Shown here piece by piece: positions 37,928-46,533 of a stretch of 64,000 nt of DNA. Location of the stretch: assembly GCA_013215505.1 (NCBI GenBank), contig JABSQZ010000022.1, positions 1-64,000 on the forward strand, in the 5' to 3' direction. The translations under genes were made by a program, and so were the position numbers. The stretch comes from Oceanospirillaceae bacterium (GTDB lineage Bacteria > Pseudomonadota > Gammaproteobacteria > Pseudomonadales > Balneatricaceae). The notes beneath the pieces are model-generated. The model did no database searches, was not told the DNA's origin, and saw nothing but the letters and a program-made list of their open reading frames with translations. Every line of letters starts with the position of its first letter. Position 1 is the first letter of the stretch.

Positions 37928-38329
37928 ATGAATATGGTTGAAAAATTGCAGGACATTTTAGCCGCTGATGCCGCTTCACTGGCGCTGGGAATTGAAGTGC
38001 AGTCGGCATCTGTGCAACAGGTAGTGTTGAGCTTAGAAGTGACCCGGGAAATGACCAACGGCTACCAGGTCTGTCACGGTGGAGTGATTTTCTCCCTGGC
38101 AGATACCGCTTTAGCATTTGCCTGTGTGGCTATTGATGAGATAGCGCTAACCCAATCAGCGCAAGTCGATTATGTGCAAAGCGCGCAGCTAGGTGATAAG
38201 TTACGGGCCGTGGCAGTGATAATGCATCGCAGAAAGCGCAATATCTTTTGCGATGTAGAAGTGCTGAATCAAAATAACCAGTTGATTGCTTTAGTCCGCG
38301 GCCGACAGTTGGCGATGACTGCCAGCTAG
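37928..38329 (+). CDS. paaI: Hydroxyphenylacetyl-CoA thioesterase PaaI
   Basis: 133-residue hotdog-fold thioesterase, two bases behind paaG and so translationally close. The active-site stretch NGYQVCHGGVIFSLADTALAFA contains the conserved HGG and acidic residue. In other bacteria PaaI frees CoA from wrongly hydroxylated phenylacetyl-CoA. Confidence 0.92.
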   Translation: MNMVEKLQDILAADAASLALGIEVQSASVQQVVLSLEVTREMTNGYQVCHGGVIFSLADTALAFACVAIDEIALTQSAQVDYVQSAQLGDKLRAVAVIMHRRKRNIFCDVEVLNQNNQLIALVRGRQLAMTAS

Positions 38330-38482
38330 GGGACATCTGAACAAATCAGCTGCGCCAGTGGCGCGCAGAGAAGATGGCGGACTTATTCGCCGCTTCCCTA
38401 ACCACTGCAAAAATTTAGTACCATTAACCTTGGCGATCGACAGAGCTAGCTAAGTCAGAATTAATAGATAAGGATAAGTTTG

Positions 38483-39685
38483 ATGCAAGACGTATATATT
38501 TGTGACGCACTGAGAACGCCTATTGGCCGTTATGCAGGAGCATTGGCCAGTGTCAGAACGGACGACTTAGGCGCTCTGCCTATTAAAGCGCTGATTGAGC
38601 GCAACCCACAAGTAGATTGGCAGCAAATCGAAGAAGTATTTTACGGCTGTGCCAATCAGGCGGGAGAAGACAACCGCAACGTCGCTCGGATGAGTGCTTT
38701 ATTAGCTGGGCTGCCAATGTCTGTCCCCGGAATCACTTTAAACCGGCTCTGTGGCTCCGGCATGGATGCAGTGGGCACTGCCGCTCGCGCTATTATGAGC
38801 GGGCAGATGAAAATGGCCATCGCCGGTGGAGTAGAGTCTATGTCGCGCGCTCCCTTTGTTATGGCTAAACCAACAACGGCCTTTAACCGCCAACCAGAAA
38901 TGGTTGATACGACCATCGGCTGGCGCTTTATCAACAAAAGTTTGCAAGCGCAGTACGGCACTGATTCGATGCCAGAGACCGCAGAAAATATTGCCCAACG
39001 TTTTAATATCAGTCGCACCGATCAGGACCTTTTTGCCTTGCGCAGCCAGCAAAAAACTGCTGCGGCAATGGCCGAAGGTAGGTTCGACAAAGAAATAGTG
39101 CCGGTGGAAATTGTCACTCGCAAAACCAGCCATTGGGTTGAGCGTGATGAACATCCGCGAGCTGAGACCACTATTGAATCTTTAAACAAACTCAGAACTC
39201 CTTTCAGAGCAGAGGGGTCAGTCACTGCGGGTAATGCCTCAGGGGTCAACGACGGTGCCTGTGCGCTACTGCTTGCCAGTGCCGAGGCGATAGAGGCCAA
39301 CGCACTTAAGCCGATTGCCAAAGTTATTGGCATGGCGACTGTCGGAGTTGAGCCGAGCATTATGGGGATAGGCCCGGCACCGGCCAGTGAAAAAGTATTG
39401 GCACAGACAGGCCTTAGCCTGGCGCAAATGGATGTCATTGAATTAAATGAAGCCTTTGCCGCACAGGGATTGGCGGTGCTACGCGAGCTGGGATTAGCTG
39501 ACGACGATGTTCGGGTTAACCCCAATGGCGGTGCTATCGCCCTCGGTCATCCACTGGGAATGAGTGGTGCCAGGCTTATCACCACGGCGGCCTACCAGTT
39601 GCAACGCACTGGCGGGCGCTATGCACTTTGTACTATGTGCATCGGAGTGGGCCAGGGAATCGCCCTGATCATAGAGGCCCAATAA
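38483..39685 (+). CDS. paaJ: 3-oxoadipyl-CoA / 3-oxo-5,6-dehydrosuberyl-CoA thiolase PaaJ
   Basis: 400 residues from the ATG at 38483 (a TTG immediately before is the alternative; AAGG lies 9 bases upstream). Type II thiolase: nucleophilic Cys in LNRLCGSGMDAVGTAARAI (about 91), NPNGGAIALGHPLGMSGARL and the second Cys in CTMCIGVGQG. It performs both thiolytic cleavages of the pathway, giving acetyl-CoA and finally succinyl-CoA. A 150-bp gap separates it from paaI; a terminator-like stem follows. Confidence 0.93.
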   Translation: MQDVYICDALRTPIGRYAGALASVRTDDLGALPIKALIERNPQVDWQQIEEVFYGCANQAGEDNRNVARMSALLAGLPMSVPGITLNRLCGSGMDAVGTAARAIMSGQMKMAIAGGVESMSRAPFVMAKPTTAFNRQPEMVDTTIGWRFINKSLQAQYGTDSMPETAENIAQRFNISRTDQDLFALRSQQKTAAAMAEGRFDKEIVPVEIVTRKTSHWVERDEHPRAETTIESLNKLRTPFRAEGSVTAGNASGVNDGACALLLASAEAIEANALKPIAKVIGMATVGVEPSIMGIGPAPASEKVLAQTGLSLAQMDVIELNEAFAAQGLAVLRELGLADDDVRVNPNGGAIALGHPLGMSGARLITTAAYQLQRTGGRYALCTMCIGVGQGIALIIEAQ

Positions 39686-39688
39686 ATC

Positions 39689-39728
39689 ACTGAGTTGCAC
39701 TGGCGGGCAGCCGCTAGTGCAACTCAGT
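39689..39728 (+). terminator. 13-bp stem-loop behind paaJ
   Basis: ACTGAGTTGCACT (39689-39701) and AGTGCAACTCAGT (39716-39728) form a perfect 13-bp stem with a 14-base loop, starting 3 bases after the stop. A T-rich GTTATTTTAT follows about 14 bases later. Likely terminator of paaGIJ. Confidence 0.7.
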
Positions 39729-39750
39729 AATCTCTATGCTGTTATTTTAT

Positions 39751-39806
39751 CTCCCAACTCCCAACTCCCAACTGACGTCTGACGACTGACGACTGACGAC
39801 TGACGT
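39751..39806. repeat. Heptamer array behind paaJ
   Basis: Eight 7-bp units in strict phase: CTCCCAA three times, then CTGACGT, CTGACGA three times, CTGACGT, before a C-run. Written from the A of the preceding unit it reads ACTCCCA / ACTGACG, the same ACTnnnn rule as the other two arrays. Confidence 0.8.
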
Positions 39807-39900
39807 CTGTCCCCCCTTGTAATCTATAACATCTTCCCCATAGTAGTTTTATCCTGGCAAACAAATAAAAAGTGTTGTTAAACAATGGAGTTGAGAAAAA

Positions 39901-40119
39901 ATGAGAGCAAGTTTGAGAAATAAAATTATCGAGGTTTGCAACAGCAAGATAGAAAAAAAGGGCGACAATGTAGGTTTGTCATTTTACGCATTTTTCGCCA
40001 ATAAAAATGATGATCCAGAGCTGTTAATGGAAGCGGCCCAATGGTGGATTGGCACTGAAAAATTAGACCATTTTGAAAAAGCCCTAAAGATAAAAAAAAT
40101 GGTGTTGGAGATAGCTTAA
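39901..40119 (+). CDS. Small DUF6500-type protein
   Basis: 72 residues with GGAG ten bases before the ATG. Sequence RNKIIEVCNSKIEKKGDNVGLSFYAFFANKNDDPELLMEAAQWWIG is rich in helix and looks conserved; I believe it belongs to DUF6500, but from memory only. Unknown function. Confidence 0.65.
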   Translation: MRASLRNKIIEVCNSKIEKKGDNVGLSFYAFFANKNDDPELLMEAAQWWIGTEKLDHFEKALKIKKMVLEIA

Positions 40120-40190
40120 AATCAGTGCAGTTGTACGCTGGCTGCCCCTTTGGCCAGCTGCGAAATTCAGCATAGGTAAGCGTGTAAAAA

Positions 40191-40553
40191 ATGAATACAG
40201 AACAGTTAAAAAAACTTTGCCTCTCTTTACCGGGTGCTGTCTGCAAAGAGTTAGCAGCGCCGGGAAATCTGTTGTCTTATTCTATACAAGGTAAAAAATT
40301 TGCCTACTTTAAAACCAGTAAGCCTCAGCAGTGGCGCTTCAGTTTGCGAGTGACAGCCGAACGTTTTTTAGAACTCACCGATCAGCCGGGGATTAACCCT
40401 GCTCGTTATATGCACAGGTTCCACTGGGTGAGTATCGTTAATGTCAGCACTGTCGATGAGGATTATTTAACTGAGCTGTTGCTTTGGTCATACCACAGAG
40501 CAGTACAGACTTTACCTAAAAGAGCCCAGAAACTAATCCCTGTTCAAAAGTAG
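40191..40553 (+). CDS. MmcQ/YjbR family protein
   Basis: 120 residues, the full length of the MmcQ/YjbR double-wing fold: EQLKKLCLSLPGAVCKELA, then KKFAYFKTSKPQQWRFSLRV, RFLELTDQPGINPARYMHRFHWVSI and a final helix SYHRAVQTLPKRAQ. Members are thought to bind nucleic acids, but no target is known. It follows the DUF6500 gene by 71 bases on the same strand. Confidence 0.85.
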   Translation: MNTEQLKKLCLSLPGAVCKELAAPGNLLSYSIQGKKFAYFKTSKPQQWRFSLRVTAERFLELTDQPGINPARYMHRFHWVSIVNVSTVDEDYLTELLLWSYHRAVQTLPKRAQKLIPVQK

Positions 40554-41058
40554 TGATTAGGCTCTCTGGATATATATTAGTGTTTTATTAGTGGCAAGCT
40601 GGTCCGGTAATGTATTACTCGCCACTGCCAATATTAACCTGAATTACCCACACACATCTGCTGCTAAATATTTTGCTGGTGGCTCTGTCATTGTGCAAAT
40701 AATCCCAGGTTCCGATATAGTATTGAACCATTACTTGAAAATAATTGCACCTTAATCTCTCAAAGCTATTTAACAGCAGAAACCTATCGCGCCCCCCCAG
40801 CCTCACTACGTCCGTCAAGTGTATGGCCGATTTTCTGGCTTTATTTAAACAAGCAAACAAAGTATTTTGCCTCTGTTTTCCAGTGAAAGATCATCAGTTC
40901 TATCAGCCTATTTTTCCACCAATGATAAATTCTCAAGTATTAATGTTATATAAATAGTTTTACAACATAGGCTTTATGCTGGAAAATGTTTGTCTTCAAA
41001 TGAAGTCGATTGGATTCTTTAGCGGGTCCAAATACACACAGAACAGGGAGTCTATGCT
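40554..41058. other. Intergenic region without recognisable genes
   Basis: About 500 bases. One 81-codon minus-strand frame (40615-40860) has no family features, no good start site and poor codon pattern, and I do not call it. No strong repeat or hairpin noticed. Confidence 0.4.
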
Positions 41059-41523
41059 TTGGCAAAAGCAACAGTGTTGTTCAGTAATCCGCTGGTAAAA
41101 ATAGTGACCCCAGTGGTGCCGCTGAACTGTCTTCTCGATGGTGGCCATTTGGTGGTAGAGCCGCATCGGCAGATCGCTGACCGCATGCACGCGACAGCAG
41201 AGGAGGCCTCTCAATTAATGGCCGCTACTATGCTGGCAGGTCACGCTTTAACACAAGTGTTGAAAGTCGAAAAAATAAATTATCAGGAAATGGGTAATTG
41301 GGGTCTGGGGAAAAAACCTGCGCAAAAGTTACACATCCATGTCTTTGGCCGCAGCGCCAATCAGCGCTACCAAGTTCGGGGCGAGAGCATCAGTTTCTTT
41401 CCACAAGGGCATGCTATATACACTCAAGTATACCAGCCATTGAGCACCGAAATTGTATTGCAATTGTGGCAGTGCATAGAGCAGCAGTTGCAACAGGAAC
41501 CCTTCAGCACATTAATGGGCTAG
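41059..41523 (+). CDS. HIT-family hydrolase-like protein
   Basis: 154 residues from a TTG start with GGGAG 8 bases upstream. The histidine-triad region reads QKLHIHVFGRS: the first two histidines are there, but the third position of HxHxHxx is Phe. The upstream DGGHLVVEPHRQIADRMHATAEEASQLM block fits the fold. HIT enzymes hydrolyse or transfer nucleotides such as Ap4A. The missing third His, though replaced in some active members, makes activity uncertain. Confidence 0.72.
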   Translation: MAKATVLFSNPLVKIVTPVVPLNCLLDGGHLVVEPHRQIADRMHATAEEASQLMAATMLAGHALTQVLKVEKINYQEMGNWGLGKKPAQKLHIHVFGRSANQRYQVRGESISFFPQGHAIYTQVYQPLSTEIVLQLWQCIEQQLQQEPFSTLMG

Positions 41524-41665
41524 AAGCCGATTAATATTGGCAAATATACAGACAACGATGCTGCGATGGTGTCGGTACTCACTTGCCAAGGTCTTCATAC
41601 CCCCGAGGCAGATTGGCTGTTTAAATAAATACGCCCTCTGGGAGGAGAGTATAAATGATCGGCAT

Positions 41666-42460
41666 CTAGAGGTTGTTGTTGATTCTTCCCTCGCTGTCTA
41701 AGCTGATGGATTTTTCAAGTAGCTGGTACTTGTTTAAATATCTGGCAATACTGGTAAATGTGGCTGTTTTAATTTTCCCCTGATGATCCGCTGTGCTCAC
41801 ACCTTTAATAAAAGCACTGCCAAACATCAGTTTAAAGACACTGGTATGTACTTTTTGTGGAGTAAAATAGGCTTTGTTATTTGCGTATAACCTCGTTGTA
41901 TCGGTGGTATTGTAGATGGCTGCATTGAGTAACAACAAGGTATGTTCAGTGCAGTTTTGGTATTTATTATTCAGTGGGTTAGCGATCACGGAATAATTTT
42001 CATTATGCAGTTTTTTTGCCCCCCCGCGACTGAAGACTTCTATCAGTTTTTGCTGCAATGCGGGAGTGGGGATGCTAATGCCGGCGGTTAATCGCTGTGC
42101 TCCCCAGAAAAAATCCACCGGATAATCAGTGACCAGATCACTTTTATTTTCCTGACCGTCGCGCTGGTAAAGATTGTGTATCACATAACCTTTGGCAGAC
42201 TTGCCATTTTTCAAACTGATACTGGAATAGATCGCCACTGCTGTATGTGTGTATTTGATTCCTTTGGGTAAGTCTTTTGGCTTCCTGCCGATACGGCCAA
42301 TGATAAAAGCTCTGGCACCTTGTTGCGCCGCATAGCGTTCTACTTGTTTGGCGAAAGTGGCTATCTGCTCTGGGCTATAGATTGCATTACTATGGCTTTT
42401 GCTGCCGGCCATTACCGGCAGACAGAAAATAAACAGTACTGTAATAAGAAGATTTTTCAT
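41666..42460 (-). CDS. DUF2145 secreted protein
   Basis: 264 residues. Signal peptide (KNLLITVLFIFCLPVMA, cut before GSKSH), then the DUF2145 pattern: YSPEQIATFAKQVERYAAQQGARAFIIGRIGRKPKDLPKGIKYTHTAVAIYSS and QNCTEHTLLLLNAAIY. The invariant H (THTAV) and the NCTEH motif resemble a papain-like Cys-His hydrolase arrangement (Cys in NCTEH, His in YTH), which is only an inference. It lies 67 bases downstream of a small secreted protein gene, the usual companion of this family. Confidence 0.8.
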   Translation of the reverse strand: MKNLLITVLFIFCLPVMAGSKSHSNAIYSPEQIATFAKQVERYAAQQGARAFIIGRIGRKPKDLPKGIKYTHTAVAIYSSISLKNGKSAKGYVIHNLYQRDGQENKSDLVTDYPVDFFWGAQRLTAGISIPTPALQQKLIEVFSRGGAKKLHNENYSVIANPLNNKYQNCTEHTLLLLNAAIYNTTDTTRLYANNKAYFTPQKVHTSVFKLMFGSAFIKGVSTADHQGKIKTATFTSIARYLNKYQLLEKSISLDSEGRINNNL

Positions 42461-42527
42461 CTGACATTCCCCATCAAAATTATTGCAGCAACTAAAAATA
42501 TCAGTTGCTGAGTTTAATCACTAAAGG

Positions 42528-42848
42528 TTATTGCATGGCAGTGTTGGGAGAGGGGTCTTGAGTAATGATCTGATCTGAAATTTCCAGGGGCTGATAAGCA
42601 TGGGTGCTGTGCAACAAATGTTTACCCGCTTTAGCACTCGATTCTCCCAGCGTTCCCACTGCTATTAACGGTAATGCGACCACTGTCACAACACCTTCTG
42701 CGGCGGCGACTGCTAAGTGGGCGCTGCCCAGTGCGCTATGTTTGCTGGCCTGCGCTGAGTGCTGCACTGAACCCGGACCGGCAGAGCTCTGGGTAGAAAA
42801 CAGCAGTGTAAAAAGAATGATTGAGACTGTTAAGTTTGAATTTTTCAT
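42528..42848 (-). CDS. Small secreted partner of the DUF2145 protein
   Basis: 106 residues from the ATG at 42848, which has AGGTGA 6 bases upstream; the frame extends 14 codons further. Signal peptide (SNLTVSIILFTLLFSTQSSA), an alanine-rich segment HSAQASKHSALGSAHLAVAAAEGVVTVVALPLIAVG that is membrane-like or amphipathic, and a polar tail. I do not recognise a domain. It shares a promoter region with the divergent XRE regulator. Confidence 0.65.
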   Translation of the reverse strand: MKNSNLTVSIILFTLLFSTQSSAGPGSVQHSAQASKHSALGSAHLAVAAAEGVVTVVALPLIAVGTLGESSAKAGKHLLHSTHAYQPLEISDQIITQDPSPNTAMQ

Positions 42849-42962
42849 TGCGTTCACCTGGTTGGTTAATCTGTGAACGAGTATCAACAAAAAACTAGTA
42901 AAGATAAACTTAAACGGCTGATGTATAGTGTTAGTCTACTTTTAGTATAGTAAATTAATACC

Positions 42963-43700
42963 ATGAGCCAGATTAAGCAAATAACGACTTTAATTAAAGG
43001 TCTGCTCAAGCAGCAGAATATTACTTACGCCGCCCTGGCTGATGAATTGCAAATGAGTGAGGCGAACGTAAAGCGCATGTTTTCCAAGCAGGCGTTGAGC
43101 CTGCAGCGCCTGGAGCGAATCTGCGAAATACTGCAGTTGAGCATGAGTGAGCTGTTTCTGTTACTGGAGCGTAATAAAGTGCTGGTGAGTACTTTGACCC
43201 ATGAGCAAGAACAGCAATTGGTGAATGACATAAAACTATTATTGGTGGCTGTGTGTGTTCGTGATGCCTGGTCATTTGCCGAGATTGTTGAACAGTATTC
43301 AATTACCGAGCACCAGTGCCTACAGTTAATGGCGCGCCTGGATAAATTAAAAATGATCGAGTTACTGCCAGGTAATAAATATCGATTGCTGATTGCACAA
43401 GATTTTAAGTGGCTGGCCAATGGTCCACTGGAGCGCTATGTATCCCACTTTGTGATAAAAGATTTTCTGGCAGCTAATTTTAAAGAGAAGCAGAGTTACC
43501 GGTTTTATATGCCGGGCACTTATTCAGCCACCTCGATTGAGACGTTAAAACGCAAGTTAGAGGAGTTGACTCGAGAAGCTGCCCAGCTCAATCAACAAGA
43601 TGCCAGCCTGTCTGTGAAGGAGCGTCAGCGCATGGGTTTGCTGGTCGCTATGCGTCCCTGGGAACTGGAGCAGTTTCAGCAATTGCGGGTACACAAGTAA
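42963..43700 (+). CDS. XRE-type transcriptional regulator with C-terminal helical domain
   Basis: 245 residues. A Cro/C1 helix-turn-helix fills the first 70 residues (ITYAALADELQMSEANVKRMFSKQALSLQRLERICEILQLSMSELFLL). The rest is helical with DAWSFAEIVEQYSITEHQCLQLMARLDKLKMIELLPGNKYRL, a second winged-helix-like part, and a FYMPGTYSATSIETLKRKLEELTREA tail. Proteins of this layout act as local regulators in marine gammaproteobacteria; the divergent secreted pair may be its target. Confidence 0.82.
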   Translation: MSQIKQITTLIKGLLKQQNITYAALADELQMSEANVKRMFSKQALSLQRLERICEILQLSMSELFLLLERNKVLVSTLTHEQEQQLVNDIKLLLVAVCVRDAWSFAEIVEQYSITEHQCLQLMARLDKLKMIELLPGNKYRLLIAQDFKWLANGPLERYVSHFVIKDFLAANFKEKQSYRFYMPGTYSATSIETLKRKLEELTREAAQLNQQDASLSVKERQRMGLLVAMRPWELEQFQQLRVHK

Positions 43701-43810
43701 TTTGGATTAAGCAGCTTTTGGTCGTCGGGGAAAGCGTAATCAGTAAAAGCGATACATAAAATGTAGTTTAGATTAATTTTTAGTAATATTATTATTGATT
43801 AGCTGTATAC

Positions 43811-43850
43811 CGATACGCAAAACAATATTATAATGATTTTCACGTATCAT
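43811..43850. promoter_or_regulatory. Inverted half sites before paaA, candidate PaaX boxes
   Basis: CGATACGCAAAAC (43811-43823) and TTTTCACGTATCAT (43837-43850) are inverted relatives (YGATACGYRAAA). The E. coli PaaX site contains TGATTCGCGTT, which is similar. The pair lies about 95-135 bp before the paaA start. Similar TGATAC-like words occur before paaX and between paaK and paaZ. Confidence 0.45.
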
Positions 43851-43943
43851 AATAATGGCAATAAACGTTAAGCTAATTGATAAGAAGCAGACAAAGTGAT
43901 GCAAGTATTTGTCTGTGTGAAGTTGTCTAGAAGAGGTAATTAC

Positions 43944-44879
43944 ATGTCAGATTCAGGACAGGCGGTTTTTGATCGTCGTATCGAAGCCGAGCAAAAAATT
44001 GAACCTAAAGATTGGATGCCTGCTGACTACCGCAAAAACTTAATTCGCCAGATGTCTCAGCACGCTCACTCTGAAGTGATAGGCATGCAACCAGAGGGCA
44101 ACTGGATTTCGCGTGCGCCCACTCTGAAACGAAAAATGGTGCTGTTGGCAAAAGTTCAAGATGAAGGTGGCCACGGATTGTACTTGTACAGTGCCACTGA
44201 AACATTAAACGCGACTCGCGATGAAATGAATGCAGCGCTGCACAGCGGCAAAGCGAAATACGCATCAATATTTAATTACCCGGCGCTCAGCTGGGCAGAC
44301 GTCGGCGCCATCGGCTGGCTGGTCGACGGCGCGGCAATAGTGAATCAAATCTCACTACAAGGCACCTCCTACGGCCCCTATTCCAGGGCGATGATTCGTA
44401 TCTGTAAAGAGGAGAGTTTTCACCAGCGTCAGGGCTACGAGATCATGATCGCGCTGGCCAAAGGTACGCCCATGCAAAAGGCTATGGCCCAGGATGCATT
44501 GAATCGAGTCTGGTGGCCGTCACTGATGATGTTTGGTCCTCACGATTCTGCCTCGGCACACTCAGGTCGCTCTATGCAGTGGAAAATTAAGTTGCGTACC
44601 AACGATGACTTGCGCCAGAGTTTTATCGACCAGACGGTTCCGCAAATTAAATTCCTCGGCTTAGAGTTGCCAGATCCCGATATCAAATGGAATGAAGAGC
44701 GTGGTCACTACGACTCTGGTGAAATAGATTGGGATGAGTTTAAGCGGGTTATTTCCGGAGACGGTCCCTGTAATCGGGACCGTATTCGCCACCATAAAAA
44801 GGCCCTTGATGAGGGGCAGTGGGTCAGGGAGGCACTGCAGGCCTACCATAACAAAAAGGCGTCCGCCTCTGCGGCTTAA
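43944..44879 (+). CDS. paaA: 1,2-phenylacetyl-CoA epoxidase subunit PaaA
   Basis: 311 residues from the ATG at 43944, which has AGAGG 7 bases before it; 16 more codons upstream are open. Catalytic diiron subunit of the multicomponent monooxygenase that epoxidises phenylacetyl-CoA. The characteristic [39 protein letters not shown] with its EExxH-like iron ligands and [17 protein letters not shown] (second ligand helix) are complete. First gene of paaABCDE. Confidence 0.96.
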   Translation: MSDSGQAVFDRRIEAEQKIEPKDWMPADYRKNLIRQMSQHAHSEVIGMQPEGNWISRAPTLKRKMVLLAKVQDEGGHGLYLYSATETLNATRDEMNAALHSGKAKYASIFNYPALSWADVGAIGWLVDGAAIVNQISLQGTSYGPYSRAMIRICKEESFHQRQGYEIMIALAKGTPMQKAMAQDALNRVWWPSLMMFGPHDSASAHSGRSMQWKIKLRTNDDLRQSFIDQTVPQIKFLGLELPDPDIKWNEERGHYDSGEIDWDEFKRVISGDGPCNRDRIRHHKKALDEGQWVREALQAYHNKKASASAA

Positions 44880-44956
44880 GTGCCATTAATGTCTGCAAAT
44901 AATGAGAATAACGACGGCTTCTGCAACTTGTACTGCAGGCCTCTTGCGAGTGTATT

Positions 44957-45241
44957 ATGAAAAAAAGCAATGACCTCTACGAAGTATTTCTTCGTTCGAT
45001 TCGCGGTGTTGATCACCGCCACGTCGGCTCACTACACGCCGATACCGCAGAACAGGCACTCACTTATGCCCGTGACGTCTACACCAGACGCTCAGAAGGC
45101 GTGAGTATCTGGGTGGTGAAATCTACCGATATTACCGCCTCCCAAGAGCAAGATGCGGAGAGTTTTTACGATCCCATGGATGACAAACCTTACCGGCATG
45201 CATCCTTCTATGTATTACCTGATGAAATTGACAATATGTAG
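44957..45241 (+). CDS. paaB: Phenylacetyl-CoA epoxidase subunit PaaB
   Basis: 94 residues, full-length PaaB (YEVFLRSIRGVDHRHVGSLHADTAEQAL). Small bridging subunit that holds the PaaAC heterodimers together in the PaaABCE complex. It follows paaA by 77 bases and precedes paaC by 9. Confidence 0.95.
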   Translation: MKKSNDLYEVFLRSIRGVDHRHVGSLHADTAEQALTYARDVYTRRSEGVSIWVVKSTDITASQEQDAESFYDPMDDKPYRHASFYVLPDEIDNM

Positions 45242-45250
45242 GGGTGGGAA

Positions 45251-46015
45251 ATGAATAATTTTAGTAATAGCACATTGTACAATTACTTGTTAGGTCTGGC
45301 CGATGATGCACTAATCCTGGGACAACGCACCAGTGAATGGTGCTCGCGAGGGCCTTTTTTAGAAGAAGATATTGCCCTGAGCAATGTCGCTTTAGACTAT
45401 ATAGGTAGAGCCAGGATGTTCTATCAATACGCGGCAGAAGTGGAAGGGAAGGGACGCAGTGAAGATGATTTGGCCTATTTTCGCGATGAAAGAGAATTCA
45501 GTAACTTGCTGATTAACGAGCTACCCAACTATGATTTTGCTTTTTCTATGGTGCGTCAATATTTTTTAGATGTGCATGCATGCCTGTATTTACAAGGGCT
45601 GACAGCCAGTACTGATCAACACCTGGCAGCCATCGCCAGCAAGGCGATTAAAGAGAGTCGCTATCATTTAAAGCGCAGTCAGACTTGGTTATTACAGTTG
45701 GGACTGGGGACTGAGGAAAGTAATAAGCGCATGCAAACGGCCATTGACGAGTTGTGGGGCTACACACCGGAAATGTTCATGATGACTGAGACTGAGACCC
45801 AGCTATCGACAGCGGGGATAGCGGTTAACAGAGATAACTTGTTGCAACAGTGGACAGCGACAGTCACTGCAGACATCCGCTCAGCTGATTTGCAGATTCC
45901 CGATCAGCAGTGGCAGGTAGTGGGAGGAAGAGAGGGTAAACACTCCGAGCACTTAGGACACTTGTTGGCACAAATGCAGATACTGCAGCGCAGTTACCCG
46001 GGGCTCGAGTGGTAG
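45251..46015 (+). CDS. paaC: Phenylacetyl-CoA epoxidase subunit PaaC
   Basis: 254 residues, ferritin-like structural partner of PaaA. Typical start YNYLLGLADDALILGQRTSEWCSRGPFLEEDIALSNVALDYIGRA and the KESRYHLKRSQTWLLQLGLGTEES helix. Its iron-ligand set is degenerate in the family, as expected. A GGGGTGGGAA lies before the ATG. Confidence 0.95.
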   Translation: MNNFSNSTLYNYLLGLADDALILGQRTSEWCSRGPFLEEDIALSNVALDYIGRARMFYQYAAEVEGKGRSEDDLAYFRDEREFSNLLINELPNYDFAFSMVRQYFLDVHACLYLQGLTASTDQHLAAIASKAIKESRYHLKRSQTWLLQLGLGTEESNKRMQTAIDELWGYTPEMFMMTETETQLSTAGIAVNRDNLLQQWTATVTADIRSADLQIPDQQWQVVGGREGKHSEHLGHLLAQMQILQRSYPGLEW

Positions 46016-46017
46016 TT

Positions 46018-46524
46018 ATGCAACATATATCGGTAGTTACCCCAGAATATGCCGCCCGCAGAGCAATGCGGGCTAATTCTGACTGTCCGCAGCTGTGGTC
46101 GACACTGGATACGGTATTTGACCCTGAGCTTCCCCAGGTGACAATCTGGGATTTAGGTATTTTAGTCGATGTCCAGCAGTTAGGTGCAAGGCGTTGCAAA
46201 GTGGTGGTCAGCCCTACGTACAGCGGTTGCCCGGCGATTGATGTAATCAGTGAAGATATTGTCAGTGCCTTAAACAGCGCCGGTGTAAAACAAGTAGAAG
46301 TGGCTGTCTCCCTGAGCCCGGCGTGGAGCACTGATTTAATTTCCCCCGCTGGCAAAGCTGCGATGCTCAGCCAGGGAATAGCCCCTCCAGACAAAAGTGT
46401 TAACTGTCCACAATGTGGCAGCGAACACACCAGTGTCATCAGTCAATTTGGTTCGACCGCTTGCAAGGCACTGTATAAATGCAATGACTGTCTGGAGCCG
46501 TTTGACTACTTTAAAGAATTTTAG
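46018..46524 (+). CDS. paaD: PaaD, Fe-S/metal assembly protein of the epoxidase
   Basis: 168 residues from the ATG at 46018, two bases after the paaC stop; a GTG at 46009 that overlaps paaC is an alternative. N-terminal MIP18/DUF59 domain (TVFDPELPQVTIWDLGILVDV, SPTYSGCPAIDVI) and a C-terminal zinc-finger-like tail with CPQCGSEH...CKALYKCNDC. PaaD is needed for active epoxidase, probably for loading the Fe-S cluster of PaaE, but is not part of the final complex. Confidence 0.94.
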   Translation: MQHISVVTPEYAARRAMRANSDCPQLWSTLDTVFDPELPQVTIWDLGILVDVQQLGARRCKVVVSPTYSGCPAIDVISEDIVSALNSAGVKQVEVAVSLSPAWSTDLISPAGKAAMLSQGIAPPDKSVNCPQCGSEHTSVISQFGSTACKALYKCNDCLEPFDYFKEF

Positions 46525-46533
46525 GTAATTATT

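Noticed and set aside
40615-40860. 81-codon minus-strand frame between MmcQ and HIT genes
   Set aside because: Sequence has no domain features and the codon pattern is unlike the neighbouring genes.
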